Source: Candidatus Fibrimonadaceae bacterium (GTDB taxonomy: Bacteria > Fibrobacterota > Fibrobacteria > Fibrobacterales > Fibrobacteraceae). From it: DNA of 35,703 nt. Below the pieces are notes generated by a model. The model made no database searches, was not told the DNA's origin, and saw nothing but the letters and a program-made list of their open reading frames with translations. Shown here in pieces: positions 15,279-23,352 of the stretch. The DNA is taken from contig JAITUM010000018.1 of NCBI GenBank assembly GCA_031286305.1, forward strand, positions 1-35,703, in the 5' to 3' direction. The position numbers were made by a program, and so were the translations under genes. Each line of letters opens with the position of its first letter. Positions within the stretch are counted from its first letter, which is position 1.

Positions 15279-16417
15279 TTATGAAAGGCAAGTTATTTTT
15301 GATTTTGGCAATATTTTTTGCAGTGTCTAATGCTCAGGATTTGCATCGTTTTTCTGTTATGCCCCCGAGAATTACAAATGTTTCAGTGCAAAAAAATTCG
15401 GAATGGGAAAAACTTTTGATAGTTTTAGATTTTGATATTCCCAAAAATGTGACTCCTGTGATAACGGATTCTACGGTTGAACTGTCATTTTTTGATGCGC
15501 CGAATTATTCGGATTTGTTTAGAACGGTTAATAGCACATTCTCAAGAGGTTTGGCTTGGAACAATGGCAAGCTCACTATATTTTTATATCGCGGCAGAAA
15601 ACCGGCTGTTATGATTATGAAAAACAGGTTGCTTTTGCAACATGAAACAAGGCCGGGCAGGTTGGAGAATTGGCAGGCCACATCAACAAGCGTAAAGGGT
15701 TCAAATTTCTTTTTGCCGAGTTATGAACCTTTAGCTCAGAGCACATCTGATTTTGCAAGAACCATGGAGCGGAGACCCATGACAATTCCTTCTCTTGCGC
15801 AAACAATACAAGTTAAAAGAACGGATGCTTCTTATTTGGTAGCCGAAGATGTGATATCCGTTTTTCCCACTCCTAGTGAAGGCAGGCCTATAGGTGCTTT
15901 GGAATTTGGCGATCGTTTGAAAGTTTTAGATAGGCGCGACCCATATTATAAAATACGCCACGGCGACAGAGAAGGTTTTGTGTTTCAGCGCGATGTTCTT
16001 TTAGAAGCACAGCTTACCACTTCTCAAAAAGACAAGCTTCGCCGCTTGAGAAAAGATTCGCCGGGCGGTGCGGATAGTGTTGCTTATAAGTTTGGCTGGA
16101 GAGATAGCGATAGAATTGTTTATAGCTCCTATGGTTCCAGAGATCCTTTTGTAGAGGTTAAGAACTTTGGAAGCGAAGGCATTAACATTGATAATTTAAT
16201 TTTGGCAGGCGTTGTTTATGAAAATGAGATGCCTATGGCTCTTTTTTCTGATAACAAAATTAGAGGGCAATCTTACACTCTTCACGAGGGCGACACCATT
16301 AATAACGGCAGAGTACTTAAAATTTCAAGAAACGAAGTGCTGTTCCTGTTGCAGGAATATGGCGTGAGCCGTCGTTATAAAATGTCTTTGCCCGATAAAT
16401 TTGGGGGTATTAAATGA
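15275..16417 (+). CDS. PilP-like protein with N-terminal AMIN-like and SH3 domains
   Basis: The 380-residue exported protein (signal peptide LFLILAIFFAVSNAQ) is about twice the usual PilP length. Residues about 25-130 look like an AMIN-type beta domain (LLIVLDFDIPKNVTPVITDS...LTIFLYRGRKP). Residues about 185-245 form an SH3b-like domain (YLVAEDVISVFPTPSEG, LEFGDRLKVLDRRDPYYKIR). The C-terminus (about 285-375; SRDPFVEVKNF, LAGVVYENEMPMALFSDNK, SYTLHEGDTINNGRVLKI) is a PilP/GspC-like homology region. Classical PilP is a lipoprotein, but no lipobox Cys is visible here. It probably bridges PilNO and the PilQ secretin and supplies a peptidoglycan/AMIN function missing from PilQ. ATG 15281 is an alternative start. 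Confidence 0.72.
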   Translation: MIMKGKLFLILAIFFAVSNAQDLHRFSVMPPRITNVSVQKNSEWEKLLIVLDFDIPKNVTPVITDSTVELSFFDAPNYSDLFRTVNSTFSRGLAWNNGKLTIFLYRGRKPAVMIMKNRLLLQHETRPGRLENWQATSTSVKGSNFFLPSYEPLAQSTSDFARTMERRPMTIPSLAQTIQVKRTDASYLVAEDVISVFPTPSEGRPIGALEFGDRLKVLDRRDPYYKIRHGDREGFVFQRDVLLEAQLTTSQKDKLRRLRKDSPGGADSVAYKFGWRDSDRIVYSSYGSRDPFVEVKNFGSEGINIDNLILAGVVYENEMPMALFSDNKIRGQSYTLHEGDTINNGRVLKISRNEVLFLLQEYGVSRRYKMSLPDKFGGIK

Positions 16418-17829
16418 AAAGGGGTTCAATGAAAAAAAGCTTCGTGACAAGTATCTTGCTTGTTCTAACTCTAACACTTTCTTCCTTTGCTGCCGTAGGC
16501 GATAGCAAAAGGTATGATATGACCTTTGTGGATGCGGATTTCCAGTCTGTTTTCCATTCAATATCCCGGCTTGCAAACCGAGACATCTTGCTTGCTCCTG
16601 ATGTTCAAGGAAGGCTTTCCATGACAGTCACTCAAAAAACGTGGCTTGAGATGATGGAGATTGTGTGCAACCTGTACGATTTAACATGGCTTTTTGAGAG
16701 CAATTACATAAGCGTTCAAAGAACTGCTACTTATCAGCACAAGATAATTATGGAATCTGAAAAGCGCGAGCAAAGTGACATGGTTGCACCGCTTGCAAGG
16801 CGTAGCTTCCAAATTAAACATGCCTCCGCTGCTGAGATGGCTTCTGTTTTGCAAACTATTAAGTCTTCGCGCGGAAACATTTCCGTGATAGAGCGCAACA
16901 ATGCCATTATAGTTTATGATACCGAAAAACGTTTGGAACAAATGCAAAATACTCTGAACGAATTGGATATTGAAACTTTGCAAATTGTTATCACTGCAAA
17001 ATTGGTTGTTGTTGACAGCCGCCTTGCAAATGATTTGGGAATAGACTGGACTAATGTAAATGTTAGCGGTTCAAGAATGAGTGCTACTTTTGAAAATACA
17101 CCAAGTATGGCCGGTATAGTTATGAGCAATGAAACTGTCACCGAGATTGTGAAGCCCACAACTGCATTGACGGTTAATGCCTTTGACAAAAACATGACCG
17201 CTAGAATTGCAAATATTTTGAGTGATTCTCGTTCTGAAATTTTGGCTAGCCCGCAAATTTCAACTTTAGATCACACTGAAGCTACCATTTTTATGGGAGA
17301 TGAAATTTCCATCAGAATTGTAGATGCAGCCGGTCAATCCGCTCAGCAGTTGGTGGAAAGCGGTATAAAGCTCACGGTCACTCCTCATATTGCCGGCGAT
17401 AACAGAATTTTGCTGGACTTGTATCCGGAAAACAACAGCTATAGCTACGACGAAAGAGGCAACGTTGTTATTAGCAAACAATGGGCGCAAACCAAGGTTG
17501 TTGTTTCAGATGGCGAAACCATTGTGATAGGTGGCTTGACCAAAAATGATGAGATGGAAACGGAAACCGGAATCCCATTCTTAAAAGACATTCCCATTTT
17601 GGGATATTTGTTCAAACATACAAGAAAAGAAGTTACTAAAAAAGATTTGGTTATATTTGTTACCCCACGCATAGTGCGCAACTACCTGTCTAATGCACCG
17701 GTGGCTAGAGCTTCGACTCCCGCTCCTGCTCCTGCTCCCGCTGCTGTGCCTGCTCCCGCTCCCGCTCCCAAAGCAACAGCGGTAGAAGCAGTAGAAAGCG
17801 ATGACTATGATTACGATGGCTGGGAATGA
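16414..17829 (+). CDS. pilQ: Type IV pilus secretin PilQ, short form
   Basis: The 471-residue outer-membrane secretin has a signal peptide (TSILLVLTLTLSSFAA) and an STN-like domain (about 30-100; YDMTFVDADFQSVFHSISRL). An N1 domain follows (about 125-190; FQIKHASAAEMASVLQTI), then the secretin barrel with ILASPQISTLDHTEATIFMG, WAQTKVVVSDGETIVIGGL and the canonical GIPFLKDIPILGYLFKH. The tail is Ala/Pro-rich then acidic (SDDYDYDGWE). Proteobacterial PilQ is about 700 residues with AMIN domains, which are absent here; an AMIN-like domain lies in the upstream PilP fusion. ATG 16429, with AGGGG just before it, is an equally plausible start. It overlaps both neighbours by 4 bp. Confidence 0.88.
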   Translation: MKRGSMKKSFVTSILLVLTLTLSSFAAVGDSKRYDMTFVDADFQSVFHSISRLANRDILLAPDVQGRLSMTVTQKTWLEMMEIVCNLYDLTWLFESNYISVQRTATYQHKIIMESEKREQSDMVAPLARRSFQIKHASAAEMASVLQTIKSSRGNISVIERNNAIIVYDTEKRLEQMQNTLNELDIETLQIVITAKLVVVDSRLANDLGIDWTNVNVSGSRMSATFENTPSMAGIVMSNETVTEIVKPTTALTVNAFDKNMTARIANILSDSRSEILASPQISTLDHTEATIFMGDEISIRIVDAAGQSAQQLVESGIKLTVTPHIAGDNRILLDLYPENNSYSYDERGNVVISKQWAQTKVVVSDGETIVIGGLTKNDEMETETGIPFLKDIPILGYLFKHTRKEVTKKDLVIFVTPRIVRNYLSNAPVARASTPAPAPAPAAVPAPAPAPKATAVEAVESDDYDYDGWE

Positions 17830-19718
17830 TACTTGGAATTATTTACCTAGTATTGCCATTTTTAATGGCGTTTCCAGCTTCGGTAGCTTTTGTTAAATGG
17901 AGGAATTCCTCCTTTAAAGATAAACAGCTCGCTCTGGAATTTTGTGGCTTTTTTTCATTTTTTCTTTTTAATTTATTTTTCTCATATCAATATTTATTTC
18001 TATCATCAGCTTACGGTTTCACCTCTAAAATCATAGACCCCTTCTTTTTTCTGTTTTTAATCCAAAAAGATTTATCTTATACTATCAGCAAAAAAAGCCA
18101 AAAGCGTCTTTTGATTTTGATGTTTGAAAATTTATTTTTGCAGATATTTGTATATGTGTTATCAAAAAATGTTTATGGTTATGATTTGTTGCATTTATTT
18201 GCTATGTTGTTTGTTATTTACATATCGCTTCGCATTGGCGAAGAATATTACAGAACGGCTTATATTCCAAAAATATCAAGGTATTTGATAATTGCGCTTG
18301 CAATCTTGTGTCTTTCGTTTGATGCCCATATATTTAGGCTTCTTTTGATTTCCATGATATTTTATGTTAGTTTAGAGCGGAGGCAGTCCGAGCTTCATGA
18401 TTTGCAGATGGAAACGCAAAATCTCCTTGTTCAGCAAACCGGATTTAAGAGTATGATGCATGAAATTTCCAATTCAATTAAGGATTTTTCAAACAAAAAA
18501 GATGCGGCGAATTCTTATTTAGAAAGTTTGTGCGATTTTCTGCTTATTAAAGGGGCGGCCATTTATGAGTGGGAGAGCAGCAAAAATTATTTCTCTTGCG
18601 TGGCAGTTACCGGTCTTTATTTTCCGCTTGGCATAGGTAGCGAAAAGTTATTTACCAGAATGGATTTGCTGCGCGAAATAGCTTTTAAGCAGCAGATAAG
18701 AGATCAGAAGTCCATGATTTGGAAATGCGGGCACGGCGGAGCTGGCATACACTTGAGCCATTCCTCAGATAATATGGAAGAGATATTTGGGAATTTATCT
18801 CAAGAGATGCATTCAATAATACTCATTCCGCTTTTGCAGGAATCTGAGCTTTTGGGTGTTTTGGTTTTGCAAAATAAAAAAGACAATGATTATTTAACGG
18901 AAGCGGATTTCAATGTAGCTAAAGCTTTTGCTAATTTTGCGGCTATCATTTTGAGCACCAGCCGCATGGCGGCACAGAAAAATGAAAATTTGAGAATGTC
19001 TATGGAACTTATTTCCGGTAATGTTATTCAGAATTCTTTATTTACGCATGATATTCCACAAATAGACGGAATAGATGTTTCGTTTTTAATGTTGCCGGCA
19101 AAGGAAATAGGCGGAGATTATTATGATTTTTTTGAAAAAGACGATAAACTCGGTGTGGTTATAGGGGATGTTAGCGGCAAGGGTGTTTCTGCCGGTCTTT
19201 TGGTTGCCATTATGCAAACATATTTGCAAAATAAGTATAAAGAAGAAGATGATTTGAAAAAGTTGATAGTTGGTTTAAATGATTATTTATCTCGTAAAAT
19301 AGAGAATGGAATGTTTGTGACTTTGCTGTTTTTTGAATGGGATTCAAGGCAAAATAAGTTACGTTATGTCAGTTGCGGTCATGAGCATATTTTGCATTTC
19401 CGTTCCAAAAGCCAAACCATTGAGCGCATTCGTTCCGGTGGTCTTGCTCTTATGATGGATTCCGATATAGAGCCATACATTAAGGATTGCGAGCTTGCTG
19501 TGGAAGAAGGAGACTCGGTGATTTTATATACAGATGGCATAACCGAAACATTCAATACCTCAAGGGAAATTTTTGGGCTTGAACGGTTTGTGAATTTTTT
19601 TGAGAATCATCCTATAAACAGAAATTCAGTTGAGAAACAACTCCCGCGTCTCCTTGAGGATTGGCGTGGCGAAGCAATGCAATCAGATGATATCACTTGT
19701 GTTCTGATGCAGTTTTAA
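17826..19718 (+). CDS. Membrane GAF-domain PP2C (RsbU/SpoIIE-type) phosphatase
   Basis: The 630-residue protein has six or seven hydrophobic segments (about 1-190), a short coiled coil and a GAF-like domain (about 225-375; LCDFLLIKGAAIYEWESS...LIPLLQESELLGVLVLQNK). A C-terminal PP2C/SpoIIE domain follows (about 395-630) with KEIGGDYYDFF, VVIGDVSGKGVSAGLL, YVSCGHEH, VILYTDGITE and MQSDDITCVLM. These hold the Asp residues that bind the metal pair. Such enzymes dephosphorylate anti-sigma-factor antagonists (STAS proteins) in partner-switching pathways; no STAS or HPK gene is in the window. Its ATG overlaps the pilQ stop by 4 bp, so it is probably made with the pilus operon and may regulate it. 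It is convergent with uppP, 8 bp apart. Confidence 0.85.
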   Translation: MILGIIYLVLPFLMAFPASVAFVKWRNSSFKDKQLALEFCGFFSFFLFNLFFSYQYLFLSSAYGFTSKIIDPFFFLFLIQKDLSYTISKKSQKRLLILMFENLFLQIFVYVLSKNVYGYDLLHLFAMLFVIYISLRIGEEYYRTAYIPKISRYLIIALAILCLSFDAHIFRLLLISMIFYVSLERRQSELHDLQMETQNLLVQQTGFKSMMHEISNSIKDFSNKKDAANSYLESLCDFLLIKGAAIYEWESSKNYFSCVAVTGLYFPLGIGSEKLFTRMDLLREIAFKQQIRDQKSMIWKCGHGGAGIHLSHSSDNMEEIFGNLSQEMHSIILIPLLQESELLGVLVLQNKKDNDYLTEADFNVAKAFANFAAIILSTSRMAAQKNENLRMSMELISGNVIQNSLFTHDIPQIDGIDVSFLMLPAKEIGGDYYDFFEKDDKLGVVIGDVSGKGVSAGLLVAIMQTYLQNKYKEEDDLKKLIVGLNDYLSRKIENGMFVTLLFFEWDSRQNKLRYVSCGHEHILHFRSKSQTIERIRSGGLALMMDSDIEPYIKDCELAVEEGDSVILYTDGITETFNTSREIFGLERFVNFFENHPINRNSVEKQLPRLLEDWRGEAMQSDDITCVLMQF

Positions 19719-19726
19719 TGCAACTC

Positions 19727-20515
19727 TTAATTGATGACTCCAAAAGCGAACAGTACTAAAAGAATTATTCCCATGCCTGTGCGGTACCATGCAAATGGAA
19801 CAAAGTTTCTAGTTTGAACGAATTTCAAAAGCCACACCACAGTGAGCCATGCGGAAATTGTTGCAATAATGTATGCGACAATGGCTTCTAGCGAAAACAA
19901 ATCTGTTGCATTTCCATTTTTAATTTCTCTGAATAATTCATAACTTCCGGCAGCAAACATTGTTGGGATGCCAACCAAAAAAGAAAATTTGACTGCCTGC
20001 GGGCGAGCAAGCCCTACTATGAGAGCTGCCATAATGGCCATACCGGAGCGTGAGGCTCCGGGGAAAATTGCCGCAACCATTTGCCCAATAGCAACAGCTA
20101 CAACCACCGCCCATGTTAGGTCTGCTTTTAAATCTCTTTTTTTATTGTACTCCACTGCAAAAATAATAAGACCGCCTATTAGCAATGCAAGCGCAACCGG
20201 TAAAATAGTTTCCGGTAATTTTATTCCGCACATTTTTGCAATAAAACCGCCTATTCCTGTGAGAAAAAAAGCGGCAGATAATTTTAAAACATAGTCTTTG
20301 GTAGCGGGTTCTTTCCTGTTAATAAAAAAACCGGATATATCTTTCCAAAACACAAGCGCGCAAGCGGCTATTGGCCCAACTTGAACCAAAACATAAAATG
20401 CGTCATTGAAATCAGACTTTAAAAAACTGTTGGCAATCAACATGTGTCCGGTTGAAGAAATCGGTAAAAATTCCGTTAAACCCTGCACCAAACCAATAAT
20501 TATAGCATCAAGCAT
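19727..20515 (-). CDS. uppP: Undecaprenyl-diphosphatase
   Basis: The 262-residue polytopic membrane protein matches UppP (BacA). The first motif is GLVQGLTEFLPISSTGHM (about 8-25) and the second is IFPGASRSGMAIMAAL, which carries the catalytic Ser/Arg; about eight hydrophobic helices are visible. It removes a phosphate from C55-PP to recycle the lipid carrier for peptidoglycan and glycan export, and its loss raises bacitracin sensitivity. The length is normal. The ATG at 20515 has no ribosome binding site but lies 6 nt after a TATATT box on the minus strand, so a leaderless transcript is likely. Confidence 0.93.
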   Translation of the reverse strand: MLDAIIIGLVQGLTEFLPISSTGHMLIANSFLKSDFNDAFYVLVQVGPIAACALVFWKDISGFFINRKEPATKDYVLKLSAAFFLTGIGGFIAKMCGIKLPETILPVALALLIGGLIIFAVEYNKKRDLKADLTWAVVVAVAIGQMVAAIFPGASRSGMAIMAALIVGLARPQAVKFSFLVGIPTMFAAGSYELFREIKNGNATDLFSLEAIVAYIIATISAWLTVVWLLKFVQTRNFVPFAWYRTGMGIILLVLFAFGVIN

Positions 20516-20545
20516 TTATGGAATATAGAAAATACGATTAAAACT
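20516..20545 (-). promoter_or_regulatory. uppP promoter, predicted leaderless
   Basis: On the minus strand TTTTCTATATTCCATAAATG places the -10 box TATATT at 20527-20522 and the start codon at 20515, separated by CCATAA. No Shine-Dalgarno sequence fits in that gap. A weak -35 (TTTAGT-like) lies about 17 nt further upstream. Confidence 0.6.
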
Positions 20546-20631
20546 AAATCACAGATTAAAATAGCGATAATTCCCCTCGGGGGAGGAGAAGTCGCCGTTT
20601 GCGAGGTGGGACTAATGCACCGCTATGCGCT

Positions 20632-20815
20632 TTACAGTGCCTTTACGGTATTCGATGTACTGCTATAGTTTTGCCCAACCAGCCAGCCTACATTGCTTTC
20701 GCTCTTAACTTCTCCAATAAAGTAGCAGTTGTTCATAGTGGTAAAGGCATGGTTGCCAACTAATCCGCCAACTCCGCTTTTTCCTGCTACTATGCCGGAG
20801 AAATGGCTGTTGAAG
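20632..20815 (-). pseudogene. GLUG-repeat surface-protein fragment
   Basis: Minus-strand translation gives NSHFSGIVAGKSGVGGLVGN, then NCYFIGEVKSESNVGWLVGQ. These are two successive GLUG-type repeats as found in long cell-surface adhesins of Fibrobacter and Firmicutes. No start, signal peptide or further repeats are present, and the reading frame ends at 20632. It is therefore a remnant of a larger gene, cut on its 5' side at about 20815, where transposase-like sequence begins on the other strand. The remaining DNA at 20546-20631 shows only a small CCCCTCGGGGG palindrome. Confidence 0.6.
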
Positions 20816-21003
20816 GCAAGCAGAAAAAACGACGGCACATGGCTACGGTGGAACCTGTTTGGGGAACGCTGCTGAACTTCATGCGCATGAAAAAAGTTCA
20901 TACGATAGGCAATGCGCTGGCGAATAAACAGATCTTGATGGCGGCGGCAACATACAATCTTAAGAAACTCATACTCTTTCAGGGTGTTGGATGTTATCCC
21001 TAG
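20806..21003 (+). pseudogene. Transposase C-terminal remnant (IS1182-like)
   Basis: The + strand encodes KRRHMATVEPVWGTLLNFMR followed by GNALANKQILMAAATYNLKK. This resembles the extreme C-terminus of DDE transposases of the IS1182/DDE_Tnp_1 group, where the last catalytic Glu lies in the VEPVWG/IEPVFG-like motif. Only about 60 residues remain. The rest of the transposase and any terminal inverted repeat were not found, so this is a decayed insertion sequence. It abuts the GLUG fragment, suggesting insertion into a former surface-protein gene followed by deletion. Confidence 0.6.
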
Positions 21004-21041
21004 CGCTTAGGGGAAAGTTGAGGGCTAGGGGTAGTGGCTGG

Positions 21042-21926
21042 TTATGATAGGCCAAGCTGGCGTTTAGCTTCGGGTAAAGACACACCGCTCTCCAAAAGGG
21101 TAAGAAGTTTTGTTGCACCCTCTTTCACGCCGCGACCAAAGCCTTCTTCACGACCAGCTTCCCAGCCTTCTTCCTTGGCGTACTTCAATGCAGCATACCT
21201 GTCACGCTCATTCTTCATAGCAGCCTCATAGCTATCTCTCTCTTCTAAGGTAAAATTAGAAATTCGAGCAATATCAAAAATCTTGTCAAACACTTCTTCA
21301 TTGAACTCGGAAGGTTTTTCCCTAAGCCTGTGAGCGTTACGCAAGGAAAACATGAGCCTATCCTGCAAGGTCTTGCACTCACCCTCGGATTTGTGGAACT
21401 TGCCAAGCCGAACAAATACCAAATTTATGTAACCATACCTGATTTTTGGGTAATTGTCATTGGAAAGAGAAAGATATTGAACAATATCATCATTTCCAAA
21501 GTCAAGATCAAAACTGAGGAAGCTTAGAGAATAAACTGCCGGGTAGTTAAAATCCCATTTTCCTTTTTTACCACTTTTGGTTATCGCCATGCAAGCGTAG
21601 AAAAGAACTCTTTTGATAAAATAAGCCTGCTTTCCTACCTGAACCTCAACAAGAAACTTGCTCCCTTGGGAATCTTCGCAGCGTATATCAAAAATAGCAC
21701 CCCTATCTTTTATGGTTTCTCCCGGAACATAAGGGTTCTTGATATCCACATCCACAATTGAGTATGCTAGTTTTTTTGCCAAAAATACGTTGAGCATTAC
21801 AATAAGCGGCTCTTTGTCTTTTTCGTTGGCGAATGTTTTTTTGAAGGGCATATCCACCGTTAAATCGGCGTAATATCCTGCGTCAGCTTCTGTATTAACA
21901 TCGGCATCCATATTTTTTTCGACCAT
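21042..21926 (-). CDS. Rpn-family PD-(D/E)XK nuclease / putative transposase
   Basis: The 294-residue protein matches the PDDEXK_2 (Rpn, 'recombination-promoting nuclease') family. It begins with MPFKKTFANEKDKEPLIVML, where family members usually have D-x-x-FK-x-x-F. The nuclease core is GAIFDIRCEDSQGSKFLVEVQVG (Asp, then Glu-x-Gln, around 85-110), and then YACMAITKSGKKG and a Tyr-rich strand region. The C-terminus has an AGREEG-type hinge (EEGWEAGREEGFGRG) and a short helix (LESGVSLPEAKRQLGLS). E. coli RpnA-type proteins cleave DNA and promote RecA-independent recombination. AGGAGAACC precedes the ATG. It lies next to IS and GLUG debris, consistent with a mobile or variable locus. Confidence 0.8.
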   Translation of the reverse strand: MVEKNMDADVNTEADAGYYADLTVDMPFKKTFANEKDKEPLIVMLNVFLAKKLAYSIVDVDIKNPYVPGETIKDRGAIFDIRCEDSQGSKFLVEVQVGKQAYFIKRVLFYACMAITKSGKKGKWDFNYPAVYSLSFLSFDLDFGNDDIVQYLSLSNDNYPKIRYGYINLVFVRLGKFHKSEGECKTLQDRLMFSLRNAHRLREKPSEFNEEVFDKIFDIARISNFTLEERDSYEAAMKNERDRYAALKYAKEEGWEAGREEGFGRGVKEGATKLLTLLESGVSLPEAKRQLGLS

Positions 21927-22084
21927 AGCTGGTTCTCCTATTTGGTTTATATTTAGTTAGACGGAAAAAACGGGAAAAATAATTTTAAAAATGCAAAAAA
22001 AATGCAAAGTGCAACTATCTGTTGTCATTTGCTGTGATTTTGAGCTAATTTCGTCGTTTTATTTGATAATTGTAAAAACAATGG

Positions 22085-22147
22085 TTTTTGCATTGCCTAT
22101 ACCCCACACCCCATACCCCATACCCCACACCCCATACCCTATACCCA
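22085..22147. repeat. C-rich intergenic repeat upstream of cheB
   Basis: The 20-mer TTTTTGCATTGCCTATACCC (22085-22104) is identical to 31394-31413 upstream of sdhC. It leads into tandem CCCCATA and CCCCACA units up to 22147. The whole stretch lies between the divergent Rpn gene and cheB and has no credible coding content. Confidence 0.85.
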
Positions 22148-22151
22148 AGCG

Positions 22152-22190
22152 AGTAAATCAGCATTTACTATATTACCCAAGGAAAGGAAA
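22152..22190 (+). promoter_or_regulatory. cheB promoter with 7-bp inverted repeat and RBS
   Basis: AGTAAAT (22152-22158) and ATTTACT (22163-22169) are a perfect inverted repeat with a CAGC loop, ending on the -10 box TATATT (22169-22174). GGAAAGGAAAT (from 22181) is the ribosome binding site for ATG 22198. The palindrome position fits an operator or a feature of the repeated promoter element, since sdhC has a similar arrangement. Confidence 0.6.
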
Positions 22191-22197
22191 TAAAATA

Positions 22198-23343
22198 ATG
22201 GCAGAACCTGCAAAAATTTTAATAGTTGATGACTCCCGAGTGTTTCGGAGCATACTGGAAAAAATAATTTCCACGATACCTGGTGTTCAGGTCGTTGGCG
22301 CTGTTGATAGCGGCTTGGCTGCTATTGAGTTCTTGCGAATGCGCGCGGTAGACCTTATGACCCTAGATGTCGAGATGCCTGAGCTTGATGGGCTGGAAAC
22401 GCTCAAAAAGATGCACGCTAGCAAAAGTCAGCTAAAGGCTGTTCCCGATGTGTTAATGATAAGCTCATTAACACGTACAGGCTCAGACACTACCATGAAG
22501 GCTCTTGAGTTCGGAGCTTTTGACTTTATAGCGAAGCCTGCAACTGAGATTCCAGGCTCTCAGGAAAGTCTGGGGCGAATGCTAAATACAGCAATAGGAG
22601 CGTGGGCTTCTCGCAGAAGCAGAGGGGTTCGGACTACAGCAGCAGCTTTGCCCACAAGCGCTCGCCCTGCTACCATGATCGGGTCGGGAAAGCCGCCTAC
22701 ACCTGCCCCTGCTCCTGCAGGCTTCACATATAACCTCCGACCTTCCACACACACAAAACCGGTTATGGCAATAGTTATGGGCATCTCCACCGGAGGCCCA
22801 AAATCTTTGGCAGAAATGCTTCCTAAACTTTGCTCAATGACAACTCTGCCAATCATGCTGGTGCAGCACATGCCACCTAACTTCACAAAGTCTTTGGCAG
22901 ATAGCCTTAGCTTAAAGTGCAGCCATACGGTTGTAGAAGGTTTGCATGGCACTGTAGTCAAAGATAAAACGGTTTATATTGCTCCGGGTGGCTCGCACAT
23001 GATAGTAAGACCCAGAGGCGCAGAATATGTTTTGGAAAACAATCAAGACCCACCTGAAAACGGTTGCCGTCCCAGCGTGGATGTTTTGTTTCGCTCCGCA
23101 GCGCTAGCCTACCCCCCTGACTCTCTTATTGGAGTTGTGCTAACAGGTATGGGCAATGATGGCGCTCCGTCTATGCACATTTTAAAAAATAAATCTGCTT
23201 ATCTAATAGCACAAGATGAAGAAACTTCGGTTGTATTCGGTATGCCTCGCGCAGCCGCAGCAACAGGTTTGCTAAATAAGGTTGCCCCCTTAATGCGCAT
23301 TCCGGAAGCAATAGTTGAACGTATAAACATGGGCAAAAGGTAG
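22198..23343 (+). CDS. cheB: Chemotaxis response regulator / protein-glutamate methylesterase CheB
   Basis: The 381-residue protein has a receiver domain (about 4-125; ILIVDDSR, phospho-acceptor Asp57 in LDVEMPELDG, Lys in FDFIAKPA), a Pro/Ala-rich linker and a methylesterase domain (about 185-381). The catalytic Ser197 lies in GISTGGP, His224 in QHMPP and Asp321 in GMGNDGA. It removes methyl groups from (and deamidates) MCPs when phosphorylated by CheA. ATG 22198 is chosen because GGAAAGGAAAT precedes it and the receiver domain starts right after. The open frame upstream runs through C-rich repeat DNA. It is followed after 9 bp by cheR, but cheA, cheW and cheY are not in the window. Confidence 0.93.
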   Translation: MAEPAKILIVDDSRVFRSILEKIISTIPGVQVVGAVDSGLAAIEFLRMRAVDLMTLDVEMPELDGLETLKKMHASKSQLKAVPDVLMISSLTRTGSDTTMKALEFGAFDFIAKPATEIPGSQESLGRMLNTAIGAWASRRSRGVRTTAAALPTSARPATMIGSGKPPTPAPAPAGFTYNLRPSTHTKPVMAIVMGISTGGPKSLAEMLPKLCSMTTLPIMLVQHMPPNFTKSLADSLSLKCSHTVVEGLHGTVVKDKTVYIAPGGSHMIVRPRGAEYVLENNQDPPENGCRPSVDVLFRSAALAYPPDSLIGVVLTGMGNDGAPSMHILKNKSAYLIAQDEETSVVFGMPRAAAATGLLNKVAPLMRIPEAIVERINMGKR

Positions 23344-23352
23344 GGTAAGTCT

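Noticed and set aside
22096-22147. CCCCATA tract as telomere or CRISPR-like repeat
   Set aside because: Units are 7-8 bp with irregular order and lie internally upstream of a promoter. Nothing suggests a chromosome end or spacers.
21991-22197. N-terminal extension of CheB from an upstream ATG
   Set aside because: The extension is encoded by C-rich repeat and promoter DNA (Pro/Tyr/Ile-His-Thr repeats). A good ribosome binding site and the receiver domain begin at 22198.
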